A stretch of 64,000 nt of DNA. Origin: Hirudinaria manillensis (Eukaryota; Annelida; Clitellata; Hirudinida; Hirudinidae). Below, in pieces: positions 37,308 through 49,045 of the stretch (its first letter is position 1; the number at the start of each line of letters is the position of its first letter). The stretch is from contig CM067537.1 of assembly GCA_034509925.1 (NCBI GenBank), positions 7,615,001 through 7,679,000 on the forward strand. The letters are read 5' to 3'. Position numbers and translations under genes: made by a program. Under the pieces are notes generated by a model. It was given only the letters and a program-made list of their open reading frames with translations, was not told where the DNA came from and made no database searches.

Positions 37308-38303
37308 ATGAGCTTCGGTCGCTGCAGAAAAAAGTTGCCGAAACCTTGCGTCGTAAGTTGTGAAAGCATCTACAACCTTCTCCCGAGACCTTGCGAGGAA
37401 ATCAAAAAACCTCCGTTATACAAATCGAAATATTCCGCTCTTATCAGACAACAGGCCAAGAACCAAAAGAAATTCGCCTACAGAACCTTTGGACGTGCAA
37501 GCGAGCCGGTGATACTACCGATAAAATTTCAGAAGAAGGTGAGCAAACTTCCAAAAGTAATGCACAACTTTAAGGAGGTCGAACCAGCTGGAAAAGACGG
37601 AGAAAAGTCTCCTTGTAAAATCCTAGAAGGATTGAAGAAGAAAGAATTAAAGGAAGGCTGCAAGCCAGGCAAAAAGAGAGAAACTACAAGGGATTTGATA
37701 AATAAAAGCTCACCAAAAGAACCCAAAAAGGAGGTGGGTCCTTTATGTCAGGGTGACACCGCACAAGGGTTAGGTGTAACGGGAGCAGACAAGGTCAAGG
37801 ATATCAAGGAAAAGAAAAATCAGAAAAACTCCAAAATAAAGAAAAACTTCATCTCCGAAAATGCCAGGGCGGTTATCGGAGCCAAGCCGAAACGTCCGAC
37901 GTCCAAGATGATGGTCTTCACGAGGAAAGGGGACAAGTTGGACTTTGAAGGGGCGGGAATGGACATGAAGTTCTGTCGGTCGGAGGCATTCGCCAAGAAA
38001 CCCGGATACCTGGAGAGACGGAGAAGGCAGGTGGAAGAAGCCAGAGACGAGTACGACGAGAAGATTTCTGAGAGAATGAGGGCCGGTGCGATGAGGAAGT
38101 TGAGCTGCCAAGAAAGAGAGGAGATGCTGGCTTGTCTGCAGGAGAATCACGAGAAGTTGTACCAGTTGTACAACAGACTTCCCATTCTCATCCACTCGTC
38201 GCTCATGAAGAACAAGAAGGTTTATCTGGAAAAACACTTGGCCCAGTTGGAGCACGACATAAGACTCATATCGGCACATCCTGAAATTTATTTGGCGAAC
38301 TAA
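37308..38303 (+). CDS. ENKUR: Enkurin
   Basis: Single-exon frame, 331 aa. The N-terminus has the enkurin signature CESIYNLLPRP (about residues 18-28) followed by a YKSKYS segment. The last 100 residues (about 230-331) match the enkurin domain: YLERRRRQVEEARDEYDE, a KLSCQEREEMLACLQ helix, and a final IRLISAHPEIYLAN. Enkurin is a calmodulin- and TRPC-channel-binding adaptor of sperm flagella and motile cilia, now also known as a microtubule inner protein. The protein is longer than the roughly 256-aa vertebrate form because of a Lys-rich insert (about residues 85-215). No intron is present, although vertebrate ENKUR is multi-exonic. It lies 326 bp downstream of HMX in the same orientation with its own presumed promoter. 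Confidence 0.93.
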   Translation: MSFGRCRKKLPKPCVVSCESIYNLLPRPCEEIKKPPLYKSKYSALIRQQAKNQKKFAYRTFGRASEPVILPIKFQKKVSKLPKVMHNFKEVEPAGKDGEKSPCKILEGLKKKELKEGCKPGKKRETTRDLINKSSPKEPKKEVGPLCQGDTAQGLGVTGADKVKDIKEKKNQKNSKIKKNFISENARAVIGAKPKRPTSKMMVFTRKGDKLDFEGAGMDMKFCRSEAFAKKPGYLERRRRQVEEARDEYDEKISERMRAGAMRKLSCQEREEMLACLQENHEKLYQLYNRLPILIHSSLMKNKKVYLEKHLAQLEHDIRLISAHPEIYLAN

Positions 38304-39123
38304 GTGTCGTCTGTTGTTCTTCAGAACTCGACCAAAGACTTGTATTGTTTTCAGGTCCAGAGTCATGGGTTTAAGAAGACTGTGTGTTGGTAAGTGACCA
38401 GTTTTCTTGGATTACAATTGAATCTGATTGATTTTAATGTTTGACAAGATTTATTTGTTTTTTTTTTAATATGCCTTTAAGATGCGTTGAGAGGTAAGAA
38501 GGTAAAACTAGACAAATCCATTTAGACTTTCTATTTCTGGTTGAATCCCATCCGAATTTCAGTCTTAAGTTGATTAATCTAATTAAAATTATTTAGCAAT
38601 TTATTGTATTTATTGCAATTCGTTGATTTAATTGTATTTGTTTCTGCTTTTTGAAGGAATGTGATCAAAAATTCGTTTATAAGTTTTATTGACACAAACT
38701 CAAGTACTTGAACGCGCGAAAATAATGTTCAATAGCCAAACGAGTGTAGACGAGAAAGAAAAAATATAAATAAATACTCTAAATTCATCTAAGACTTGAT
38801 TACAGCTGCGGGAATGTATTGACAAATGAACGGATGATTGAATGAATGAACGCGAATGAACAATTCAAAGATTGCTGGCACTGATCATTGAAAAATGCTG
38901 GCTAAAAACGCGACAATCATAGAAAACTTATCACTTAATCGGCTGCCATTTCTGGAAAAAGTAAATAAGTTTAAAAAAAAAAGGCACAATATAGGACGTG
39001 AAATAGAATAAATTAACATACAAACAAAATCTGGCAAAGTCTATCAAATCGGATACAAATATACTTGAATAGAGAAGAAAGGACGGCCTAAGAAATGGAG
39101 GAATCTCCGATGGAGTCTCAGAT
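38304..39123. other. Convergent 3' spacer between enkurin and the secreted-protein gene
   Basis: AT-rich sequence with no recognised exon. It contains candidate poly(A) signals on both strands (plus AATAAA near 38769 and 39007; minus AATAAA near 38684). Confidence 0.5.
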
Positions 39124-40343
39124 TCACGGGATGATATGTTTCAGAACGGAGCTAACCCTCGTGAGCAAATGATCTATTTCGTAAAGGTACAGACACTCCT
39201 CTTGCGAGCGCATCGTAATTCCACCGTCTACGAATCTTTCACTTCCGCTACCGTTTTCAGAGGATTCGAAAAGTTGACTTTTGGTTGTCTGCCTTTGCTC
39301 GCAGGACCAGGTTTGGCTGAGCATTGACAGCTTGATGAAGCTGGTACACAGACAGTTCTCAGGGTCGCCCTTGATGATCCCCAATAGAATGGATTGGGTG
39401 TAGTTGGCCCTGGGGATGTTCGAGGCCGATACCTCTTCTTTGTTTAGCTTGACTATGGCGTTTGCCACGGCAATCACTTGATCCATCATCTCCAATGCCA
39501 GACAGGAATCAGTCTCTTCGTTGAGTGCCTGAAGTTTAATGATGACGGAAAATTTTAGTTTGCACTTTATAGACTTGTCACCACTGCCATCATCATCGTC
39601 ACAATCTTCCCCCTCTTCCTCCTCCTCCTCCTCATCATCATCATCATCGTCAATGTCAATATTTTTATTTATTCCTACCTCTTTGAAAGGTCTTCGGTCG
39701 CACATCTTGTTGTAGGTCATCTGTCGAATGAAAGATTTTGTTTTATTCTTTGACAGTTAGCTTCTGATAATTTGTCCGAATCAACCATCCACAACACGTC
39801 AAATTCAAATTCAATCAATCAGTCAATCAATCAACATCATACTCACATAGGACTGGGAAGTCAGAATATTCCTGGTCCTCTCTCTAGCTATGAGTACAGA
39901 GGCGCTGATCTCCTTGACCAATTCGAGCTCACAGTCCCTACGCAAGACACCCCTTGAATCCACCTCCGGGCATTCCACAGGGGGCCTAAGGTCTTCCCTC
40001 TTGGTGAGGGTGTTGAAGCAGGCCGATCCAAAGTCCCCTGTCCTCAGAACGTTGGCAATGTAACCTGGCGAATGGAACGGAAAAAAATTTAAACGAAAAT
40101 ATTTTTATTTCATTCGCTAGGTGGCGATTGTAAAATAAAATATTTCCCACCTTCGGCCATCAACTGTGACTCTTCCTGCAATCTCATCGCTTCGAAAATC
40201 CTGACGATGTTGTTGTTGTTGTTGTCGTTTGTTTTGTTGTTGTTGTTGTTGATGATGATATCTTGTTGCCTAGCAACATGACGCCCGCATGCGTAGGAGC
40301 AAAATGCGGCCAAGAAGATGGCGACTATATTTAGAGCTGACAT
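39124..40343 (-). CDS. Unrecognised secreted cysteine-containing protein
   Basis: Four exons in transcript order: 40343-40151, 40064-39847, 39720-39679, 39528-39124 (stop TGA), 285 aa, phases consistent. The N-terminus is a signal peptide (MSALNIVAIFLAAFCSYACG), so the product is predicted to be secreted. Exon 1 also encodes an Asn-rich run from an AAC microsatellite. The mature part is predicted mostly helical, with about nine cysteines spread singly or as NCLC. It ends in an amphipathic helix (YEIDHLLTRVSSVLKHIIP) and has no transmembrane segment. The last intron (39529-39678) is 150 bp, a multiple of three, and free of in-frame stops. If retained it adds a poly-Asp/Glu segment. A small helical signalling or structural protein is possible, but I know no matching family. 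Confidence 0.65.
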
Positions 40344-41462
40344 CGCGACAGACAGACGGACGGATAGACAGACAGAAGAAAAAAAAAAGGTTTTCGAATC
40401 TCAATTGACGTTCTAAAGGAGCGCAAGACTTTCTGAAGGATTTAAAATCTCGTAACTTTGGAATTAATTCTCTTTTAATTCGTTTTTCTGTGTATTTTCT
40501 TTCTTTTTTCTTCCCTTCTCTTTTCTTCGTCTTCAGACTTTTTCCACTACTCGGTATCGTTGCACAGTGACGATATTATATCACAGCGACCAGATTAATA
40601 TCCTAATATCCTAACTAATATCCTTTATTTTAAAAGAAAATATTGTATTTATGTATTTATTGCTATTGATTTATTGCAAATTCCAAACTAATTCTATTCT
40701 AAAATAGTCAAGTCTTTTCCAAGTCTTATTAGAAAGGAGTTTAGAAGAACTGGTGAAGTTGCAGACGATTGTCAACTCTTTATATACACGTGTCTTTTGG
40801 TTTGGACGTGAAATTGGGGAATTCAAGAATTTGTAATGATTTTGAGCGGGAAAGGCCTGACGGGTACCTTAGTTGCCCTTTTACTCATGCCCTCACTCAT
40901 CCATTCACTCACTCACCATCTCTCTATTCCCCTCACTTGCCTCAAGAGAGATTGACCAATAAACGCTCTCAGCTTCAGCAGCTCATGCTTAGTGCCCTGA
41001 TTGTCCTATGCTCAGATTATTTTTAATAAAATCAGTTTGTCCATTATAAATTTTAAGAAAATTTGTTATTATAAATATAATTTTGACTATTATAATATAA
41101 TTATAATTATTTATATGTAATTGTATATTTTATGCCTTGTATAATTATATTTGAGGATAATTATGTATTGTATTTTATTAGTATTAGTAAGAAGATAGTT
41201 ATCTAATCATTTAATTACAAAAAACAACGTCAAGATTGACACAAAGGGGACGAGATTTCCAAGTAAAGTGAATCTCTCAGTTTCGTTTTCGACGGATTTC
41301 CCGATAAACTTTAAGAGTGTAATTTTCAGAGCCCGTTTACTGACCTTTTGTGCCAGAAAAATTTCTGGTGGTTAAAAGACAAAAGTAATTGGACACATTA
41401 ACGTGATTGTCATGCCCTCCGAGAAATCATTTTTCTCTTGTGAAAACAGTAATTAAGAGAGC

Positions 41463-41525
<63 letters not shown>

Positions 41526-41800
41526 TAATATAATAATAATAATAGTAATATTAATAATATATAATATATATATATTATTATCTCTCATAATAATAATAAA
41601 AATAATTAGTTAATTATTTAATTAATATAAATAAATATAAATAATAGTAATAACAATAACAATGATGGTAATAATAATAATAGTAATAATGATAATAATA
41701 ACAATAATAATAATGACAATAATATTAAGTTGTGGCAATAACCGGTTATTATTATTATTATTATTGTTGTTGTTATTATTGTTATTATTATTATTATTAT
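41463..41800. repeat. AAT then ATT microsatellite series
   Basis: A nearly pure AAT array (about 41463-41540), a mixed AAT/AAC/AAG tract, then ATT/GTT on the same strand after AACCGGTT (about 41738). The orientation switch forms a large imperfect inverted arrangement. Confidence 0.85.
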
Positions 41801-42044
41801 ATGTTTACTGCTGCTACGGATTGTCGATATGCAATTAGTCTTTATAAATAATTAGTCTGTGCATTAATAATTACAGCCTGGCTACGAAACAAGGCAAGAA
41901 TGGAGATGTTGACGATGAAAAAGTGAGAGTAAGGGAGTCCACAATGAATTTAAACAACAAATCACTGGGTTAGAAATCTCTGACCCATGTTTTTACCTCG
42001 GGTTGGGTCTCTCGTTGTCTTTTACCGCAACTCACTTTCGATAA

Positions 42045-42051
42045 TTAATAA

Positions 42052-42107
<56 letters not shown>

Positions 42108-42194
42108 GTTATTATTATTATTATTTGTATTATTATTATTATTTACGATATTCTATTTTATTATTATTTGATAATATATTAATGATATTATACG

Positions 42195-42227
<33 letters not shown>

Positions 42228-42228
42228 T

Positions 42229-42263
<35 letters not shown>

Positions 42264-42500
42264 GTTATTGTTGTTGTTGTTGTTATTATTGTTATTATTT
42301 ACAATATTTAATATTATTATTATTTGATAATATATTAATGATATTATATGAATATTATTATTATTATTATTATTATTGTTGTTATTATTATTATTTACAA
42401 TATTTAATATTATTGCTATATGATAATATAATAATGATATTATAATATGAATATTATTATTATTGTTATGATAATAATATAATTATTGTTATAATATTGC
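42045..42500. repeat. ATT array with higher-order repeat
   Basis: ATT triplets interrupted three times (about 42143, 42299, 42393) by a related roughly 60-bp segment containing TTTGATAATATATTAATGAT or a close variant. This shows duplication of composite units rather than simple slippage. Confidence 0.8.
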
Positions 42501-42619
42501 TATTATTAATATTATTATAACTATGATATAATAATGTTAACATTGACAATCAATCATGGTCATCATTTTTTGAAGGATGATGGGATGGATAAGGTGAAAG
42601 AGGTGAAAATATAAATTTA

Positions 42620-42800
42620 AAAGGTAGATGAACAGACGGAAGGACGGATAGATGGATGAATGGATGGATGGATGAATGGGTGGATGGATGAATGGGTGGA
42701 TGGATGGGTGGATGGATGGATGGATGGATGGATTGATGGATGAGTGGATGGATGGGTGGGTGGGTGGATGGATGGATGAATGGACGATTGGATGGGGGAA
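42620..42800. repeat. GGAT tetranucleotide repeat
   Basis: Interrupted GGAT/GGGT units, same class as the perfect array at 2218-2597 but diverged. Confidence 0.85.
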
Positions 42801-43394
42801 TAAATGAGTGACGAGAAAATGAATGTTCAGCGCTACTTCATGGTCTCCAGAATATTTTGCAAAACATTCCAAAGATTGGTAGACAACAAAAAATCCCAAA
42901 ACGATTTATAAAAAAAAAAACAACTATTACATAAACATTATTATTAATATTGTTATTATTATTATTATACTTAACCAAATTCTCTTCTTATTAGTCAGAT
43001 CAATTCATTGCCATCTCACTGGTTTGCCGTCGGTAACGCATGTACCTCATCGTGTTCAATACCCATCGTATACAGTACCTCATTGTGTATACATAGTTAA
43101 TAATTGTCTTAATTTTAAGTGCTCTTGACATACGTCAAAGCAATAGACAAACTAGTTCTGTACGTTCCGCGTGATAATTTTGGGCGATAATTGATTCGTC
43201 TGTCCATTAAAAATCTTTCTTTTTCTTTTGTTTTTCTTTCTTCTTCTTTTAGTTTTGCTTTCTTTCATTCATTTTTCTTTGTGATTAATTTTCAAAATTG
43301 TGACTATTTTTCCAGCAGTTATTTTGTACATTCATGTTTCGATTTTGTATTTGTCAGATTTGTTAATGTAAATGGTTTTTATTTGTTGTTGGAA

Positions 43395-43500
43395 CGATGA
43401 TGACGACGATGAGGATGATGACGACGACAACGATGATGATGACGACGATGAGGATGATGACGACGACAACGATGATGATGATGATGACGATGACGATGGC
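43395..43500. repeat. GAT/GAC repeat with 39-bp higher-order unit
   Basis: A unit of GATGATGACGACGATGAGG plus following GAT/GAC triplets occurs twice in tandem, then decays to pure GAT. Confidence 0.7.
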
Positions 43501-43754
43501 CGGGGAAGAACAAGTAGACGTCAGGAAAAGCGCTAGAAAATCCTAAACACGTCAAAAAAAATTTTTTTTGTTTTAATAAAATTATTATTCTGTTGAATAA
43601 GCAAATAATCTTTTCTTTGAATTTAATTCGATGGACATTTTTGTGACACAACACGACACCACCACAACAACATGACAGGAACAATTTATAAATCATCCCT
43701 CATGCATTTCTTCATTCATTCGCCAATTATTCCATGACTGTATTGTCTCTTCTT

Positions 43755-43924
43755 CTATTTATTATTATTGTTATTATTATTATTATTATTATTATTTTGT
43801 TGTTGTTGTTATTGTTGTTAATATTATTATTATTATTGTTATTATTATTATTATTGTTGTTGTTGTTATTATTATTGTTTATTATTATTATTATTATTTT
43901 CATTATTATTATTGTTGTTATTAT

Positions 43925-43955
<31 letters not shown>

Positions 43956-44005
43956 GTTATTATTAGTATTATTATCATTATTATTATTATTGTTATTATT
44001 ATTTT
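43755..44005. repeat. ATT microsatellite
   Basis: About 250 bp of interrupted ATT/GTT triplets. Confidence 0.85.
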
Positions 44006-44416
44006 GAGGACTGATTATAAGTCGGCTCAAAATATCGACGATCCGATGATTTTAATTGCAGACGGCAATTAAGCAGAAAATAAATTGCTAAAAATACGAA
44101 CAAAAATGCAGATTAAAAAACGAAATAATACCGAAAAACATTTACCACAGTTTTTGTAATAATTAATTAATTTTAAAGAAATTAAAATTAATTAAAAATA
44201 AATAAACGAATAAAAGAAAAATAAACTGATAATTATTATTATTAAGTAGAAAATTATGTAAAGATAAACAAATTCCTGTCAAATTAATGTGACCAATCGT
44301 AGCAAAGATCCGAAGGTCAACGGTCATGGGGTTCCAAAAGGCGAGGGAAATGCCGGGGTTTGGAGTTTTGCCGAACTTTACAGAATGTTGACCTTTGACT
44401 TTAACCTTCCCCCCGT

Positions 44417-44452
<36 letters not shown>

Positions 44453-44905
44453 TAATAAATGATAATAATATAACAGATCTGATAGTAAAATAAACAAGAT
44501 TAAAATAATTAATAGCATATTGATTGGTGATAGGTTGAATACGACCTCATGAATATTCAAGGAATATTATAATGATATATTATAATTAATTTTGCATTGT
44601 AATACCTTAAAAATATTATTTTTATATTATAAATATTATTTATTATATTATTTATTATTTAAATTTTAATTATTTATTATATTATTTTTCGTGTAACAAT
44701 TATTTGATTTAATGTCACTTAATTAATTTCAAGCACCTTGCCTGACCACACACGACGAACGTTATAATTGCAGTTTGTGTGTTTTTTTTTTGTTTTTACT
44801 TTCCACTCCGGTGTGGGTGTCGGTCACGTGTTTTGGTCTTGGAATTTAATAATTGCGTTTATTGAGTAATATTGTTGCTGTTATTATTATTATTATTATT
44901 ATTAC

Positions 44906-44945
<40 letters not shown>

Positions 44946-45249
44946 TACATGAAGATGTTAATAAAAAAATTTTAAAATGATTACAACAAGAACAACATCG
45001 AGGCATTGACACTGTGGTCATTAAGAATAACCATAAATTATGTTAATATGTTTTGAATAATAATCGAGTATTCATTATTCACAACCTCAAATCGTCATTA
45101 TATATCCTTTTGAAGTTGGAGAATTTACAATAAGTAGTTTTAAGCATATTATTATGTAATTTGCAAGCTCTGACGGTTGGCTTTGAAGTCAACGAGTACT
45201 CGATGAGGTTGCAAGGTATTCTGTTTTGTTGGCCATGTATGGGATTCGT

Positions 45250-45291
45250 CACTGCCAAAGTCACGTAGTGGCCCCAATGACTTTGGCAGTG
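45250..45291. repeat. Perfect 14-bp-stem hairpin
   Basis: CACTGCCAAAGTCA at 45250-45263 is the exact reverse complement of TGACTTTGGCAGTG at 45278-45291, with a 14-nt loop, in otherwise unique sequence. Confidence 0.85.
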
Positions 45292-45561
45292 GATTTGTCC
45301 TCGGTCATCGGATTGCTTGCGTGTCTAATTGCTAAGCCTATTATTAATCTACCTTTTTGTGTATAGTCATCACTTTCCATCGAGCATGATTAACTTATCC
45401 GGTCTTCAAATGATGACTCCGTGTCTCTTTCTGTGCGTGCCAATACCTTGTGATGGATAGCTTAGTCACCACGTGTCCTCATCATGTAAAACATCGTACA
45501 TTGGATATTGGTGCACTTAAAAGAAAATCGAATCCTTAAAAAAAGTATCCTAAGGACAGGA

Positions 45562-45583
45562 TTTACCCTATTCTTAGGGTAAA
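45562..45583. repeat. Perfect 9-bp-stem hairpin with 4-nt loop
   Basis: TTTACCCTA, loop TTCT, TAGGGTAAA. Tight stem-loop in unique sequence. Confidence 0.8.
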
Positions 45584-46184
45584 GACCCCAATTCAAAGGT
45601 TATGCTGTTCGAGCGATGTTGTGTATGTATACATGTTGGACAAGTTGTACCTGTGTACATACTGTACATATGTAAATACTGTACATGTGTACTTGTGCAC
45701 ATGTTATACAACAGATGTTACAATAACATTTGTACTAGGACACTGTAGTTTAGTGTATGCGTAATAATAACAGATGATAATAGTATTGTAATATTACTGA
45801 GGTAATTACTGAATATTTGAAATTATCTTCTTTATTTTTACAAACATTTTTTTAGGGGTCCACTTATTTGTGCCTCCTAAAATTTCATTATAATGACTAC
45901 AATTATCTTTTTTTTTGTTTATTTCAGGTTAATTTCTTAAACGATCCGATTAGTAAATTGATGGCTATTTTAATTTCTATTCCGGTTATTATTAATAATT
46001 AATAATAATTAATAATTGTTAATAATTAATAATAATTACTAATAACTAATAATTAATAACATACGTAATATAATATAATATTATTACAAATTGATCAACG
46101 TCAATCGCCGAACGTGACGAAGCTATGACAAAGGAGCTTCGATTGAGTGACCTCACGAATAAATTATAGATTATTTATTACTGT

Positions 46185-46187
46185 CAC

Positions 46188-46244
<57 letters not shown>

Positions 46245-46250
46245 TAATAA
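46185..46250. repeat. AAT microsatellite
   Basis: Nearly pure AAT/TAA array in the gene desert. Confidence 0.85.
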
Positions 46251-47584
46251 ACGAATACATAAATATATTTATAACTTATTAATATAATAAGAGTAATCAT
46301 TTTAAAATTAATTATTAATATTATAATTATTATGTTTATTTTAAGTTACAAATGCCGTACCCATTTCAAGGTAGGGCTAGAGATGGCCAGATACTTGTAT
46401 TACGTACAACGTGGATATAAAACTTGATTTTTTAAATTATTCGAGATACTTTTGTGTGGTTAACTAAAAAATCTATAAAAAATATTTAATATTAATAATA
46501 ATAATATTATTATTATTTTAATATTCGTTTTTATTAATTTATTGAGGATATTAAATCCCCTTCCTAATGAAGATTTCAAGAGAAACTTGGATAAAATAGG
46601 TAAAAAATTTACAATATTAAATAATATAAATTTAATTAAGATAAATAATATAAATTTAATTAAATAATATAAATTATATTGAAATATAATAATATAAATT
46701 AATGTAAGGCAAAGTTTGATCGATATCTTACGTTAAATTATCTTAGAGTGTAAATCTTTAAACTCGGAAAACATCCTGACATCTAGCGAATGAAAAGTCA
46801 TTTACAATTGTATTAAAGTCAATTATTATTGTAATAATAATAATAATTATTATTATTATATTATACATTATTTATTTATTTATTAAATTATTTCAACTTT
46901 AACTGCGATTTTAACCAATAACCATACTAAATCTCGAATAATAAGAGAAAATAATAATAATAATAACAATAATAGCAATAATAACGATAATAAATATTAT
47001 TTTAATAAGCCACACCGGCCATACAAATCATACGACGATGATTATTATTATGAATATTTAGTAATATTAATTAACAACATTAATATTAACATATTCTCGT
47101 TATCTTCCTTCGTCACAGAATTTCATTCAACCGTGACGGGCTCCCCTCGCGACACGCTTACTTGACTTGGTTTCAGGCATTCAAAAGAATGATCAGTATA
47201 TCATCATCGGCTGGCTAATTAATTATAATAATAACAACAATAATAATAAAACAATAATAATAATAACAATAATAATAAAACACACAACAGCCAATTATGT
47301 GGAAAAATCTAGAGTATCAGGATGTACTGGCCATACATATACAACATAAATGATAAACATATAATTAATAATTAATTACTACCACGGCTACCACGACTTC
47401 AAAGGTCGAGGTGGTTGTGGCGGCCGCGAAGAGACGGATGGACGTGGAAAGGGAGAAATAAAGCATCCGTGTTTTGCTCGATTATGCAAACGTTCGTATA
47501 AACTGCTTCAAGAGAGCTTGCAGCAGAATTGCGATTCTAATTGTGGTCAGCTGTTGCCTCCAGCTGCGGTGGTAGTAGTGGTTG

Positions 47585-47740
47585 ATTGGGTACGGATGAG
47601 TGGCGTGGGTAGAGTGAGTAGAGTGGGCAGAAAGGGTAGAGTGAGTAGAAAGGGTGGAATGGGTAGATTGAGTAGAATTGGTGGAGGTCGTTATGTCGTA
47701 GAGGTCGTTATCTCTTCTCTTTGTACGACGTATTATTGCA
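47585..47740. repeat. GAGTAG-type minisatellite, copy A
   Basis: Degenerate short units (GGGTAGAGTGAGTAGA and variants) followed by GTACGACGTATT at 47723-47734. A second diverged copy with the same downstream flank lies at 48545-48705. Confidence 0.7.
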
Positions 47741-48159
47741 GCCGTTGTAGCTGTTGTCGCTGCAGTCGGTGTAGTCGATGTAGTTGCCGCTACTGTTGTG
47801 CTTTGAGAGGCTATTGGGGTTTTTTGATCATTATCTTTTATGGCGCAATAATAATAATAACAACAATAATAATGATAATAACAATAATAATAACAATAAT
47901 AATAATAATAATAATTGCTGGTAGTGCTCAGCATTCATTCATCACCGGCTGTGAGACCGAGAAGAAGCAGGAAAAATGTGTATAATAATAATAATAATAA
48001 TAATAATGTTTGCACAACCAAAAAACCGACAACGTGCTCTATGATTAAGAGCCGGCTCAGTTCCATGATCAGCTTCATGAATAATTAATTAACTATCTGG
48101 GCTAATGTCCGTGCACCTTTTGTCGTCACGGATGAACTGATTAATGAATTATTAAGTTA

Positions 48160-48247
48160 ACTGACCGATTGATTGATTGATTGATTGATCGATCGATTGA
48201 TTGATTGATTGATCGATTGATTGATTGATTGAACGAATGATTGATTG
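48160..48247. repeat. TTGA tetranucleotide repeat
   Basis: TTGA units interrupted by TCGA, repeated in blocks. Confidence 0.85.
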
Positions 48248-48309
48248 GAGGGTGGACTTGTAAAGTTTCCACTACCCCAAATGACAAACTGAAAACCTGA
48301 AAACAAAGT

Positions 48310-48435
48310 TGATGACAATTGTTGGTTGATGATGATGGTGATGATGACGTAAACGATGACGACGACAATGATGATGATGATGATGATGATGACGATGATG
48401 AGGGTGATAATGACGATGACGACGACGATGACTAA
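48310..48435. repeat. GAT/GAC trinucleotide repeat
   Basis: Interrupted GAT and GAC triplets. Short frames in it encode poly-His and Ser on the minus strand. Confidence 0.8.
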
Positions 48436-48544
48436 ATGATGTTGTGAACATTTCGCCCACGTCCGTGTGGATGTGGTTGCTTTCAGAATATTTTGCCAAT
48501 CGATATTCTGCGAAGAGAATTATGGTGGAGTGGTTGAGTAGATA

Positions 48545-48705
48545 CAGTTGAGTGAGTACAAATGAGTGGCGTGGATAGAGTGGAGTAGGGTGGAGTAGAG
48601 TAGAGTAGGGTAGGGTGAGTAGAAAGGATGGAATGGGCAGAGTGAGTAGAATTGGCAATGTATCCCTGGTCATTATCTCTTGTTGTACGACGTATTCCTG
48701 CGCTA
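48545..48705. repeat. GAGTAG-type minisatellite, copy B
   Basis: Diverged copy of the 47585-47740 block, sharing ATGAGTGGCGTGG at its start and TTATCTCTT plus GTACGACGTATT (48685-48696) at its end. Confidence 0.7.
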
Positions 48706-48904
48706 AAACTCAAAAGCAGAGATTCTGAAGGAGCTTGGACCGGAAGTGGTGATGACGACGACGACGATGATGATGATGAAGACGACGATGACTTATGTCA
48801 TGTTATGTTTCAGTGGTTATAATAAATTATTACCTTGATTATACGAGATAAATAAAAGGATAGATGGATGAGTAATTGATAATCTCTGTGTTAAACCACC
48901 TTCA

Positions 48905-49045
48905 TAATCATCGTTATCGTTATCATCATTGTTCTCGTCCCCGTCATCATCATCGTCGTCGTCATCATCATCGTCATCATCATCATCATCATCATCATCA
49001 TCGTCGTCGTCATCATCGTCATCGTCATCATCATCATCATCATCA
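48905..49045. repeat. CAT/CGT trinucleotide repeat
   Basis: Reverse-strand orientation of the same GAT/GAC family. Confidence 0.8.

Noticed and set aside
41407..41613. Poly-Asn/Ile frame
   Set aside because: Translation of AAT microsatellite.
42045..42500. CRISPR-like repeat and spacer pattern
   Set aside because: Segments are AT-rich slippage products in an animal genome, with no uniform repeat/spacer lengths and no cas genes.
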